DNA from: Pseudomonas asplenii
Lineage (GTDB): Bacteria > Pseudomonadota > Gammaproteobacteria > Pseudomonadales > Pseudomonadaceae
Reading direction: 5' to 3'
DNA length: 64,000 bases
Assembly: GCF_001293465.1 (NCBI RefSeq)
Contig: NZ_JSYZ01000016.1
Span: forward strand, 1 to 64,000
Below, piece by piece: positions 25,024-33,516 of the stretch; the stretch's first letter is position 1, and every line of letters begins with the position of its first letter. Under the pieces are notes generated by a model. The model made no database searches, was not told the DNA's origin, and saw only the letters and a list, made by a program, of their open reading frames with translations. A program made the position numbers and the translations under genes.

Positions 25024-26012
25024 AGCTCGCCACCCTCAACGACGGTAGCCGCGATGGCCGTCTGCTGGTTGTCGCCCGTGACCTGGGACAGGCGGTCGAG
25101 GCCAGTGGCATCGTTGCGACGCTGCAGGCGGCGCTGGAGCATTGGGCGCTGGTCGAGGCCGACTTGCAGCACCTTTACCAGCGGCTCAACGCCCATGAGG
25201 TGGAGCAGGCCTTTGCACTCGACCTGCAGCAGCTTGCCGCGCCATTGCCGCGCGCCAGCCAGTGGCTCGACGGCTCCTGTTTTCTCAGTCACGGCGAGTT
25301 GATGCAGAAGGCCTTCAACCTGGAACCCATCGAGGGTGTCGAGCACACGCCGCTGATTTATCAGGGGGCCAGCGACGATTTCCTCGGACCGTGCGTGGAC
25401 ATTCCGTTGCCCAGCGAGGCCCATGGCATCGACTTCGAAGGCGAGTTCGCCGTATTGGTCGGTGACGTGCCGATGGGCTGTCCGGCTGAACACGCCCTGC
25501 AACATGTGCGTTTGGTGCTGCAACTGAACGATGTCAGCCTGCGCGCCTTGGCACCGCGGGAGATGAAGACGGGGTTTGGCTTTCTCCAGGCCAAGCCGGC
25601 CAGCAGCTTTGCGCCGGTGGCGGTCACCCCGGATGAGTTGGGCGATGCCTGGCGCGACGGCCGTGTGCACCTGCCCCTGAACGTGGAGTGGAACGGCGAG
25701 TGGTTCGGCCACCCCCACGGGGGCGCCATGCACTTCGGTTTTCACGACCTGATTGCCCACGCCGCGCTGACACGACGCCTGAGCGCCGGCACGCTGATCG
25801 GTTCCGGCACCGTTTCCAACGCGGACCGTGCCGTGGGGTCGGCCTGCATCGCCGAGCGCCGCGCCATCGAAACCCTTGCTCACGGCGCGCCGCGTACGGG
25901 CTTCATGCGTTTTGGCGACCGTGTCCGGATGGAGGCGCTTGGGGCCGCGGGCGAGGTGCTGTTCGGGGCGATTGACCAGCGTGTCGTGCAGGGGGGCTGG
26001 CCATGCGTGTGA
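25020..26012 (+). CDS. Fumarylacetoacetate-hydrolase-family protein
   Basis: 330 residues, coupled to the cupin gene by an ATGA overlap. The FAH core has the metal-binding acidic residues in GIDFEGEFAVLVGD, then LNDVSLR, a catalytic-region Lys in MKTGFGFLQAKP, and GSGTVSN near the C-terminus. The family hydrolyses C-C bonds of acylpyruvates or decarboxylates or hydrates ring-cleavage products. A late step after ring opening is the likely job. Confidence 0.85.
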   Translation: MKLATLNDGSRDGRLLVVARDLGQAVEASGIVATLQAALEHWALVEADLQHLYQRLNAHEVEQAFALDLQQLAAPLPRASQWLDGSCFLSHGELMQKAFNLEPIEGVEHTPLIYQGASDDFLGPCVDIPLPSEAHGIDFEGEFAVLVGDVPMGCPAEHALQHVRLVLQLNDVSLRALAPREMKTGFGFLQAKPASSFAPVAVTPDELGDAWRDGRVHLPLNVEWNGEWFGHPHGGAMHFGFHDLIAHAALTRRLSAGTLIGSGTVSNADRAVGSACIAERRAIETLAHGAPRTGFMRFGDRVRMEALGAAGEVLFGAIDQRVVQGGWPCV

Positions 26013-26989
26013 TGGTCACGGGGGCCAATGGTTTCGTCGGTCGCCAGTTGGTCCATCGTCTGCGGGAAAGGGGTGGGTTGCGCGGCCGGCGTATCGAGGC
26101 GTTGTTGCTGCTGGATCAGCAGTTGGAGGCGTTTTCCGAAGACGAACGCCTGCGCCGGCATCAGGGCAGTGTTACCGACCCTGCCTTGTTGCGTCGGGCA
26201 TTGGCCGATGGTGTCGATGTGGTTTTCCACCTGATCAGTGTGCCGGGAGGGGCGGCCGAGGCGCAGTACGAGCTGGGTTACCAAGTGAACCTGCAGGCCA
26301 GCCTGGAACTGATGAACCAGTTGCGCAATGCGGTTTGTCCGCCCGTGCTGGTGTACGCCAGCAGTGTGGCGGTATACGGCGGCGAGTTGCCTGCACGCAT
26401 GGATGAACATCACCCGGCCTCGCCGCAACTGTCCTATGCCGCGCACAAACGCATGGTGGAAATTGCCTTGCAGGACCTGGCCCGGCGCGGCGAAGTGGAC
26501 GGCCGTGCACTGCGCCTGCCCGGTATCGTCGCCCGTCCCCGTGAGCCGAACGGTTTGCGCTCGGCATTCATGAGCGACCTGCTGCACGCCTACGCGGCAG
26601 GGGAGGCCTATACCTGCCCGGTCTCACCCCAGGCGTGCGCCTGGTGGATGTCGGCCCGCTGCTGCGTGGACAACCTGATACATGCCGCTGAGCTGGAGAA
26701 CCCCGGCCGCCAGCGTGTCTGGCAACTGCCGGTGCTGCATCTTTCCATTGCCCAGGTGCTGGCTGGCCTGGCGGCCAGTTTTGGCGAGGCCAACGGCGAG
26801 CACATCGCCTTCGCCCCCGACCCGCAACTGGAAGCACTGTTTGGCCATTATCCGCCGCTGCGCACCTCGCTGGCCCGCGCGTTGGGTTTCAGCCACGACG
26901 GCTCGGTAACCGGCCTGTTGAACAACGCCCTCGATCTGCCCGTGCGCCGCAGCCGCCGCGCGACCACCCGTAAAGGAATTTCCGCATGA
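26003..26989 (+). CDS. NAD-dependent epimerase/dehydratase (extended SDR)
   Basis: 328 residues, start 10 bases inside the FAH gene. It has the extended-SDR cofactor loop VTGANGFVGRQL, HLISVPGG, YASSVAVYGG with the catalytic Ser, and YAAHKRMVE with the Tyr-x3-Lys pair, then LRLPGIVARP. In aromatic operons such proteins act as reductases or dehydrogenases rather than sugar epimerases. Substrate unknown. Confidence 0.83.
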   Translation: MRVMVTGANGFVGRQLVHRLRERGGLRGRRIEALLLLDQQLEAFSEDERLRRHQGSVTDPALLRRALADGVDVVFHLISVPGGAAEAQYELGYQVNLQASLELMNQLRNAVCPPVLVYASSVAVYGGELPARMDEHHPASPQLSYAAHKRMVEIALQDLARRGEVDGRALRLPGIVARPREPNGLRSAFMSDLLHAYAAGEAYTCPVSPQACAWWMSARCCVDNLIHAAELENPGRQRVWQLPVLHLSIAQVLAGLAASFGEANGEHIAFAPDPQLEALFGHYPPLRTSLARALGFSHDGSVTGLLNNALDLPVRRSRRATTRKGISA

Positions 26990-27768
26990 GCCTGCACAAA
27001 CGTCGTCTGCTGGACCTGTCCGTGACTCTGGACAACAACCCCTATACCGATCCGCCACCGCTGCTGCCCAGGATTGATTACATGGACCACCAACAGGGCT
27101 GGCCGGAAATGGCGGCGATGTTTCCTGGCCTGCGCAAGGAAGACCTGCCGGGTGATGAGTCCTGGGCGGCGGAGCGCCTGCAGATCACCACCCACAGTGG
27201 CACGCACATGGATGCGCCGTGGCATTACGCATCCACCACCGACGGCGGCAAGCCGGCCTTCGGCATTGATGAACTGCCGCTGGAGTGGTGTCTGCAACCG
27301 GGGGTGAAGCTGGATTTTCGTCATCTGCCGGATGGTCACGTGGTCACGGCGGCGCAGGTCGAAGAGGAACTGCTACGCATCGGTCATCCATTGCAGCCGC
27401 TGGACATCGTGCTGGTGAACACCCGTGCGGGCAGCCTGTTCGGTCAGCCAGGCTATCTCGACGCGGGTGTGGGCATGGGCCGCGAGGCCACGCTGTACCT
27501 GCTGGAGCGAGGGGTGAGGGTGGTCGGCACTGACGCCTGGAGCTGGGACGCGCCGTTCAAGTACACCCGCGAACGCTTCAGTGCGACGGGGGATGCCTCG
27601 ATCATCTGGGAAGGGCACAAAGCTGGTCGCGACATCGGCTACGGCCAGATGGAAAAACTGGCCAACCTGGATCAACTCCCGGCGTTTGGCTTTCTGGTCA
27701 GTTGCTTCCCGTACAAGATCCGCCATGCGTCTGCGGGGTTTGTTCGGGCCGTGGCAATCTTCCAGTAG
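26986..27768 (+). CDS. Cyclase/kynurenine-formamidase-family metal hydrolase
   Basis: 260 residues, coupled to the previous gene by ATGA. The family metal motif HSGTHMDAPWH is at residues 70-80 (His70, His74, Asp76, His80). Family members hydrolyse formamides, cyclic imides or lactones, or act in polyketide cyclisation. Here it is the last gene of the operon and could open a lactone formed after ring cleavage. No clear terminator is visible in the 112 bases before the convergent DUF6543 gene. Confidence 0.85.
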   Translation: MSLHKRRLLDLSVTLDNNPYTDPPPLLPRIDYMDHQQGWPEMAAMFPGLRKEDLPGDESWAAERLQITTHSGTHMDAPWHYASTTDGGKPAFGIDELPLEWCLQPGVKLDFRHLPDGHVVTAAQVEEELLRIGHPLQPLDIVLVNTRAGSLFGQPGYLDAGVGMGREATLYLLERGVRVVGTDAWSWDAPFKYTRERFSATGDASIIWEGHKAGRDIGYGQMEKLANLDQLPAFGFLVSCFPYKIRHASAGFVRAVAIFQ

Positions 27769-27880
27769 CGGATCGATGTCCGATCTCGCTGCTGGGAAAC
27801 TATTGAAGGCTACAGACGCATTTTCCAGAAGGCCATTTCGTGTGTCAGAACCGCTCTCGACCCCGCACCCACCGCAACAC

Positions 27881-30800
27881 TCAACCCACCTTATCCGGCT
27901 CGGTCGCATTAAAGAACAACGTCTGCGCCAGGCTCCTGTTCAGAATCTGTCCCCGATGAATCTCCAGCGTCAGCTGCGCTCTGCCACCTTGTCCGGCCTG
28001 AATCCTCGTGGCTGCCTGTTCCCGGGCCGCCGCCTGGGAACGGGCACCCAGTCGGCGTTGCGCCAGCGTCTTCAAGTGCGCACTGGCGAACTCGCTGTCC
28101 ACAGTCGTGGCCGTTGGGTAATGAAAGTGCGCGTACCACAGCGGCCGGCCGTCCTTGTTGCTGATCACGTACTCCTGCAGGAAGTCATCCCGGCGCAGCA
28201 TCTGCCGCCCTCCGGCCCGGTGAATGTCGACCTGGTCCTGTTCCTTGAGATATTGCAGGCGCGTCAGTTGCGGCAGGTTTTTCTTGATCGCGGCGATGCG
28301 CGCCGTGCGCCCCTCACTGACCAACAGCGCGGCGTCCTGGCGCAGGCCGTCGCGCAGGTCTTCGGCGGTTTTAACCTGGTCCGGCTTGGCGCCGCCCTCG
28401 GTCAGCACCTCCTGGATATCGTCTGCCAGGGTCGTCAGTTTCTGCGCCTTGTGTTCCAGCAGTTCCTGCAGGCTCTGGGGCTCCTTGCTGGTTCCGGTCA
28501 ACGCCATCACCTGGCGGATCAAGGCCTGCACGCTCTCCCGTGCGGCACGGCCCTGGGTCATGAGGCGAGGTAGCCCGACCTTGCCGCGTCCGGGAGCCGG
28601 GGCGGGCGCCGGTTTTGCCTTCACTTCCTCCCAGAAGCTGTTCTGGGCATCCTCCCGGTTCTCCTTGAAGGCCGACACCAGCCGCCCGTTCGGGTCGGTG
28701 ATCTCGACGATTTCATCCTCCTGCTCGGGCGTTTTTGCGCGCACCCGGCCGACGAATACCTCCCGGTTGCGGGTGCGGATGAACTTCTTCCTGCCGTTGC
28801 CGGCCGACGGCCCCGGCCTGGGCGCCGTTGCCCCCGGCGCCGGTGTGGTGTCGTCCCACAGCCCGGAAAGGCTGGTCAGTGCCCGCTCCCGTAGCTGTCC
28901 CAGTAATGTCGACAGGCGAGTGGCGTACTCGCGCAGTTGCTGCTCGGGCATGCGGCCCCGCAGGAATTGCAGCAGGTCGAGGGTTTCGTCGTAGCGTCCG
29001 ATCGCCGTCTGCAAGGCGTCGATACGATCCTGGCGGGAGTCTTCGGCCGTCAGGCGGTTGATGGTGTTGGTCACGTACTTGGTCTGTTCGGCGCTCTGCT
29101 TGATCGCGGCGAAGACCTGGTCGTCCAGTTGCTGGGTGATCTGCGACGGCAGTTCATCTATGGCCAACGCCAGCAGGGTCGGCAGTTGCACCGCCTGCCA
29201 GTCCAGTGGGGTGAAGGGCTGTACCACTTCCCGCTCCAGGACGGCGGCTTCTGCCGGCCCGATTTCCGGCAGTGCGCGCAATTCGTCGAGCGCGGCATAT
29301 TCGCGGGTACTCCAGGCGATCTGCCGGTCGGTGAGGTCGGCATTGTTCTTCAAGTTGGCGATGACCTGGCCGTAGTGGGTCGCCGTGTCGCCGGCAAGCA
29401 TTTCGCCAATCTGCAGGGCCGTCAGGCTGTCCTCGCGTCCCACCGCCAGGGAGACATTCATCAGCGTGCGGCAGGTGCGCACGTTGTCGACCAGGGTCGA
29501 GGCCAGTGCCTGCGGCTGCGGCACCACCTGGCGATTGTCGTTGAATGCCCTGATCAGGCGAAGCTTCTCTTCGAGCGCGGCCTGCAACTCGACCAGCTTG
29601 CCCAGGTATTCACGGCGCTTGTCGCTGCGTTGCCGGTTGGTGAAGTGCTTCGCGTCGCGGCCTTCGCTCATGGCCTCCAGGCGCCTGTTGAGGGTTTCGG
29701 CCTCGTGGAGCAGGGTACTGACCCGGTTCGACGCCTGGGTCGCTTGCCCATGCAGCACGCTGGCCCTGTCGAGCAGCTTGCGTTGCAGGCGTGCCTGCAC
29801 GGTTTCCCGGCCGCTGCCGCCACGCAGGCGCAAGCGCAGATCCAGTTGCCAGCGTCCCTGTCCATCACGCTCCAGAAACGGCCCCGAGGTGCCCGAGGCG
29901 TCAACCAGGCGGGCGCCGTCTTCGCACCACGCGACCTGATAGAGGGTGGTGTCGAGCAGCACATGCCAGCCCTTGTTGTCCGCGTTGTCGAGATGCACCA
30001 GCCCCTGGCTAGGGCCGCTTTTCGAGACGCTGCCGAGGCTGTCGAGTCGTGGTGGCGTGTCGAACACCTTGACGGCGAATTTCTCCAGCACCTGGCCAGA
30101 GGCCGCCGACAAGGTCCCGCGCGGGCTCGACCAGGACCCGTCGAACGGCCATTGCGGCAGCTCATCGACCGCCGCTGGCAGGGTGATGCGATCCAGCGAG
30201 ACCTCTCCCTCGATCGGTGGCGGCTCGCGCTTTTGCGACAGCGGCGGCGGCCCGAACGGCTGCGGCTGGTCCGCTGTCACCTCGTGCAACAGCACCACCG
30301 CCAGGTTGCTCAACATATCGGCCCAGGCCTGGGCCCGGGATTGCTCCTCGTCACCCTGCAGCGCGGCAAGATCCTGGCGAACGCCACGGTAAAGCAGGAT
30401 CAGCCAGCCGGCCTGGGTCAACGGGCCGCTGGCGAACATCAGCCACGAACTGAACAGTTGCCAGCCGCTGTCCTTCAGGCGTGCCCAGCGCTTTTCCGCG
30501 TTCGACAGCAACTGCAGGTCGGCCTGTTGGATCACGGCACCGATACAGGCCTGAAACAGGTGATGGACATAGTCCCTGGTGACTTCCTCGCTGTCCAGGG
30601 TGGCCGGTGCCGGAGGCGATGGCAACGGTGCGGTCTCGTCACCGGGCAAGAGCGACTCGATGTGCGGTTCACGGAAACCGCCTTGTGCATACACCGCCAC
30701 CCGACTGGCAGGGAGCCAGGCCAGCACGCTGTCCTGCAGGGCGCCGGCTTGCAGGATCGCCTCGAACAGCGCCTGCCGGCTGGCGTACTCGCTCAGGGGC

Positions 30801-32656
30801 GGGTCGAACAGCGGTCGATAGAGCAGGTGCGGCCCCTGGGTGATATCCCGCGGTTCGATCAGAAACATGCCCCCGACCTGGTCCGCACTGGCCTCGGGAG
30901 CGGTCTTGAACGCCAGGGGGCGGAGCACGATGGGGCGACCGTCCAGTTGCCGTTCATGGGCGTCGAAGCCCAGCATGGCCCTGACCGTCCGGTATCCCTG
31001 TTCGGTCAGCCCCTGTTCGCCCCGCAGCTTGAGTTCCAGGGCCACCAGCGGCAGTTGCGCATGGATCTGGCGAAAGAAACGCTGCTGGCGCAGCGAGGCA
31101 TAGCGTGTGTCGTCCAGCAACCGATGCCGCAGGTGGGCCGGGTAGCGGGCGCCGATATCCACGTCGGTGACCAGCTCCACCAGATAGTCGGCGGTCATCC
31201 AGTCCGGCAGGGCGGCATGGTCGGCGAGCTCGATACGCATCTGCGTCGCACCGAAACGAAAGTCTTCGAGGTTTTCCAGGGCCAGTTCGGGCAGCGTCAG
31301 CCGGACCTCCTCGAACTCGCCCAGCACGTCCGGTGGTACCGGTTTTCGTCGATACTTCTCCAGCGTGAGCTGGATGTCCTGCATGCGGATCTGCGGCATC
31401 CGCGGGTGCCGTCGCGCCATGGTCTGCGCGAGCATTTGCCGGCTGTAGTCGGAGAGGGACGAGACGTCATCGAACAGGTTGTGCGAGGCTGATTTCTTCA
31501 GTGCCGTGACCAGTGTCGACAGCAGTTCGGCGTAGTCGCGCCGCTCCGTCGCCGATGCGTTCAGCAGCCACAGGGGCGCCGCCTCGCGTACCTGTCGTTG
31601 CAGAGGGGAGAGCGGCTCGGGTGCGGGTGTGGCGAACCAGTTCCCGGGGTCGAGCACCCGCTCGACACGCTTCGGCCAGGATTCGCCAGCCTCGTCCGCC
31701 AGGCCCCTCGGCAAGCACTCCAGCATCCGCAACTGGTTCTCCAGCAGCGCCCCGGCCAGGTTGTCGAAGACATTGAGCTGCGAGGCGATCAGTTCGAGCC
31801 TGCCGGAATCCGGCAGTTGCCCGCGCAATAGCGGCCAGAGCTCATTGAGGTTTTGCAGGCGCCGCACGTCGTGGCCCGGACGCAGCAGCAGGTACACGAA
31901 GGTCTGCGCGGGCTGCTGGCGGGCGAACACCACCGCGACCGGCGTGATGCCGGCTCGCTCCCGTGGCTCGCTGACATGCAGCAGATAGGCCTTCAGGGCA
32001 TTGTTTCCCAGCAGGCTGTCACGCATGGCCTGCTCTTCAGTGACCAGCGCCTTGGGCAGCAACTGGCTAGCCTGGAACGCCAGGCTGTCGGGCAGTTGGC
32101 CGGCACCGTACATCGACACGAACAGCAGGTTCGACAGGGCCGCGCATCGGCTGGGGACCTGCGGCGAGTGGCGGTCCCAGCCCGGTACCCAGGCATCCGA
32201 TCCCGGCACCTTGCCCGCCCAGTCGGGCACCGGTTCATTCCAGAAGGCGACCAGGCGTGTCTTGAACACTTCGAGCAGGGCATCGCCGTAACGGTCGAGG
32301 GTCGCGCCCAGGCGCTTCAGGTCGACCGTGGTGATGGACGTGTCGACCTGCGAGCCTGGCGTACGGCTCACCAGCTTCGTATCGGGATCGTCATAAGCTG
32401 GGCTGCGGCCCTCGCTGAAGCGGCGCAACAGCACATCGGCCAACGTTCGGTATCGATAGGTGGATGCCGGGCCCAGTTCGCCCAGCCACAGGCTGTCGCC
32501 GGGGACCCTTTGCCCCTGGACGTCGAGCCCGGGCGCATGCTGGTCCAGTGCCGCCTGGACCAGAGACTGGATGACCGAGGACAGGGTCGGTCGGGCGGCG
32601 AACAGCGTGCGTGCCGTGTTGCGGTACTGTTGAAGCGAAGTCTCCAGCGAGGTCAT
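27881..32656 (-). CDS. DUF6543-type giant protein (dermonecrotic-toxin-like)
   Basis: 1591 residues without a signal peptide. A mostly helical protein: the N-terminal ~730 residues hold the repeated low-similarity domain annotated as dermonecrotic toxin/DUF6543 in pseudomonads, and a hydrophobic stretch lies near 735-760. A coiled-coil region spans about 950-1045, a Pro/Ala/Gly linker lies near 1275, and the C-terminal domain contains GRPLWYAHFHYP near 1505. Relatives are large Pseudomonas proteins of unproven function suspected to be contact- or insect-active toxins. It stands alone, with no obvious secretion or immunity gene; AAGGA precedes the ATG. I recognise the family by overall wording; no catalytic motif is visible. 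Confidence 0.65.
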   Translation of the reverse strand: MTSLETSLQQYRNTARTLFAARPTLSSVIQSLVQAALDQHAPGLDVQGQRVPGDSLWLGELGPASTYRYRTLADVLLRRFSEGRSPAYDDPDTKLVSRTPGSQVDTSITTVDLKRLGATLDRYGDALLEVFKTRLVAFWNEPVPDWAGKVPGSDAWVPGWDRHSPQVPSRCAALSNLLFVSMYGAGQLPDSLAFQASQLLPKALVTEEQAMRDSLLGNNALKAYLLHVSEPRERAGITPVAVVFARQQPAQTFVYLLLRPGHDVRRLQNLNELWPLLRGQLPDSGRLELIASQLNVFDNLAGALLENQLRMLECLPRGLADEAGESWPKRVERVLDPGNWFATPAPEPLSPLQRQVREAAPLWLLNASATERRDYAELLSTLVTALKKSASHNLFDDVSSLSDYSRQMLAQTMARRHPRMPQIRMQDIQLTLEKYRRKPVPPDVLGEFEEVRLTLPELALENLEDFRFGATQMRIELADHAALPDWMTADYLVELVTDVDIGARYPAHLRHRLLDDTRYASLRQQRFFRQIHAQLPLVALELKLRGEQGLTEQGYRTVRAMLGFDAHERQLDGRPIVLRPLAFKTAPEASADQVGGMFLIEPRDITQGPHLLYRPLFDPPLSEYASRQALFEAILQAGALQDSVLAWLPASRVAVYAQGGFREPHIESLLPGDETAPLPSPPAPATLDSEEVTRDYVHHLFQACIGAVIQQADLQLLSNAEKRWARLKDSGWQLFSSWLMFASGPLTQAGWLILLYRGVRQDLAALQGDEEQSRAQAWADMLSNLAVVLLHEVTADQPQPFGPPPLSQKREPPPIEGEVSLDRITLPAAVDELPQWPFDGSWSSPRGTLSAASGQVLEKFAVKVFDTPPRLDSLGSVSKSGPSQGLVHLDNADNKGWHVLLDTTLYQVAWCEDGARLVDASGTSGPFLERDGQGRWQLDLRLRLRGGSGRETVQARLQRKLLDRASVLHGQATQASNRVSTLLHEAETLNRRLEAMSEGRDAKHFTNRQRSDKRREYLGKLVELQAALEEKLRLIRAFNDNRQVVPQPQALASTLVDNVRTCRTLMNVSLAVGREDSLTALQIGEMLAGDTATHYGQVIANLKNNADLTDRQIAWSTREYAALDELRALPEIGPAEAAVLEREVVQPFTPLDWQAVQLPTLLALAIDELPSQITQQLDDQVFAAIKQSAEQTKYVTNTINRLTAEDSRQDRIDALQTAIGRYDETLDLLQFLRGRMPEQQLREYATRLSTLLGQLRERALTSLSGLWDDTTPAPGATAPRPGPSAGNGRKKFIRTRNREVFVGRVRAKTPEQEDEIVEITDPNGRLVSAFKENREDAQNSFWEEVKAKPAPAPAPGRGKVGLPRLMTQGRAARESVQALIRQVMALTGTSKEPQSLQELLEHKAQKLTTLADDIQEVLTEGGAKPDQVKTAEDLRDGLRQDAALLVSEGRTARIAAIKKNLPQLTRLQYLKEQDQVDIHRAGGRQMLRRDDFLQEYVISNKDGRPLWYAHFHYPTATTVDSEFASAHLKTLAQRRLGARSQAAAREQAATRIQAGQGGRAQLTLEIHRGQILNRSLAQTLFFNATEPDKVG

Positions 32657-32734
32657 GGGGCCACGATCCTTGATCAGGGAAAGCGGCCAGTTGATGACAA
32701 CCCGGCAAGCCCTGGGCGGTAGCGGGGTACCGCG

Positions 32735-33343
32735 TCAGGCGAAGCGTCCCGGCATCGCCCGTTCCATCGCCACCCCGCGCGGTGTCGAGCGCAGGCGGCG
32801 CTCGCCCATCAGCGTGCGCAGCTCGATCCACAGCGTCAGGGGGATCGGGTGGCAATCCTGCTCCCACTCCTTGTAGAGGGCGGTCGGTACCCTGACCAGT
32901 TCGGCGCAGGCCTGCGGGGTCAGGTCGTGCCGGCGGCGGAAGGCCTTCAGTTCTGTGCCGGCCGGAGGCCGCGGAGCAAGGCCGAGCACTTCGGGGAACC
33001 AGGCGGCCAGCAGGGCGCGGGCCCTGTCCTCCAGGCCGAGCTGGGACACGCCGACACCACGCTGCTGCAGTTGCACCATCAGTTGAAAGACCAGCGCCAT
33101 GTCGGCGGCAACGGCGGGCGAGACTTTCCAGGCGACCAGCGACAGGTCGATGCCGCCCACCTCGCCAGGGTAGAACCAGCCCAGCAGGAATACGGCACAA
33201 CGGGACGCTTCGAGGGTCAGGCCGTGGCCCACCGTGAACAGGCGGTCCAGTGCCTCCAGCTGTTCCCCGAAGTGCCTGCCGGCGGCTATCGTACCGACGG
33301 TCACGGGTGTTCTGCCCAACTGTTCTGCGCTCACTTCAAGCAT
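32735..33343 (-). CDS. DUF7673-like protein with C-terminal HTH-like segment
   Basis: 202 residues. The middle (ALDRLFTVGHGLTLEASR, then FLLGWFYPGEVGGIDL and VAADMALVFQLMV) reads like the small DUF7673 domain. The end (AFRRRHDLTPQACAELVRV, then YKEWEQDCHPIP) resembles a XRE/phage-type helix-turn-helix. The ATG at 33343 has AGAGG upstream; the longer frame that extends beyond is the shadow of the MocR gene. It is divergent from MocR and follows nothing obvious. Function unknown; a DNA-binding role is possible. Confidence 0.6.
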   Translation of the reverse strand: MLEVSAEQLGRTPVTVGTIAAGRHFGEQLEALDRLFTVGHGLTLEASRCAVFLLGWFYPGEVGGIDLSLVAWKVSPAVAADMALVFQLMVQLQQRGVGVSQLGLEDRARALLAAWFPEVLGLAPRPPAGTELKAFRRRHDLTPQACAELVRVPTALYKEWEQDCHPIPLTLWIELRTLMGERRLRSTPRGVAMERAMPGRFA

Positions 33344-33464
33344 CGAAACCTCTGCGATATCCGGCATTCCACGCGGGGGTGGCTCCCTGTTTCCCGTTCT
33401 TGTGCAAGCGCTCTGTACGCTGTGGCGGCACCCACTATCGGCGTTGTCTGGTGACACAACAAGT

Positions 33465-33516
33465 AACAGTTCCAGCCCTTTTATGGTTAACTGTTCCCCT
33501 GATAAGACCGAACAGT
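33465..33516. promoter_or_regulatory. Repeated AAC(A/T)GTTCC motifs before the MocR gene
   Basis: AACAGTTCC (33465-33473) and AACTGTTCC (33489-33497) stand 24 bp apart. An inverted partner GAACAGT (33510-33516) overlaps the MocR start. MocR/PdxR regulators bind such repeats in their own promoter. Confidence 0.45.

Noticed and set aside
28937..31492. 851-residue plus-strand open frame
   Set aside because: Shadow of the DUF6543 gene; the minus-strand protein has family wording and a ribosome site.
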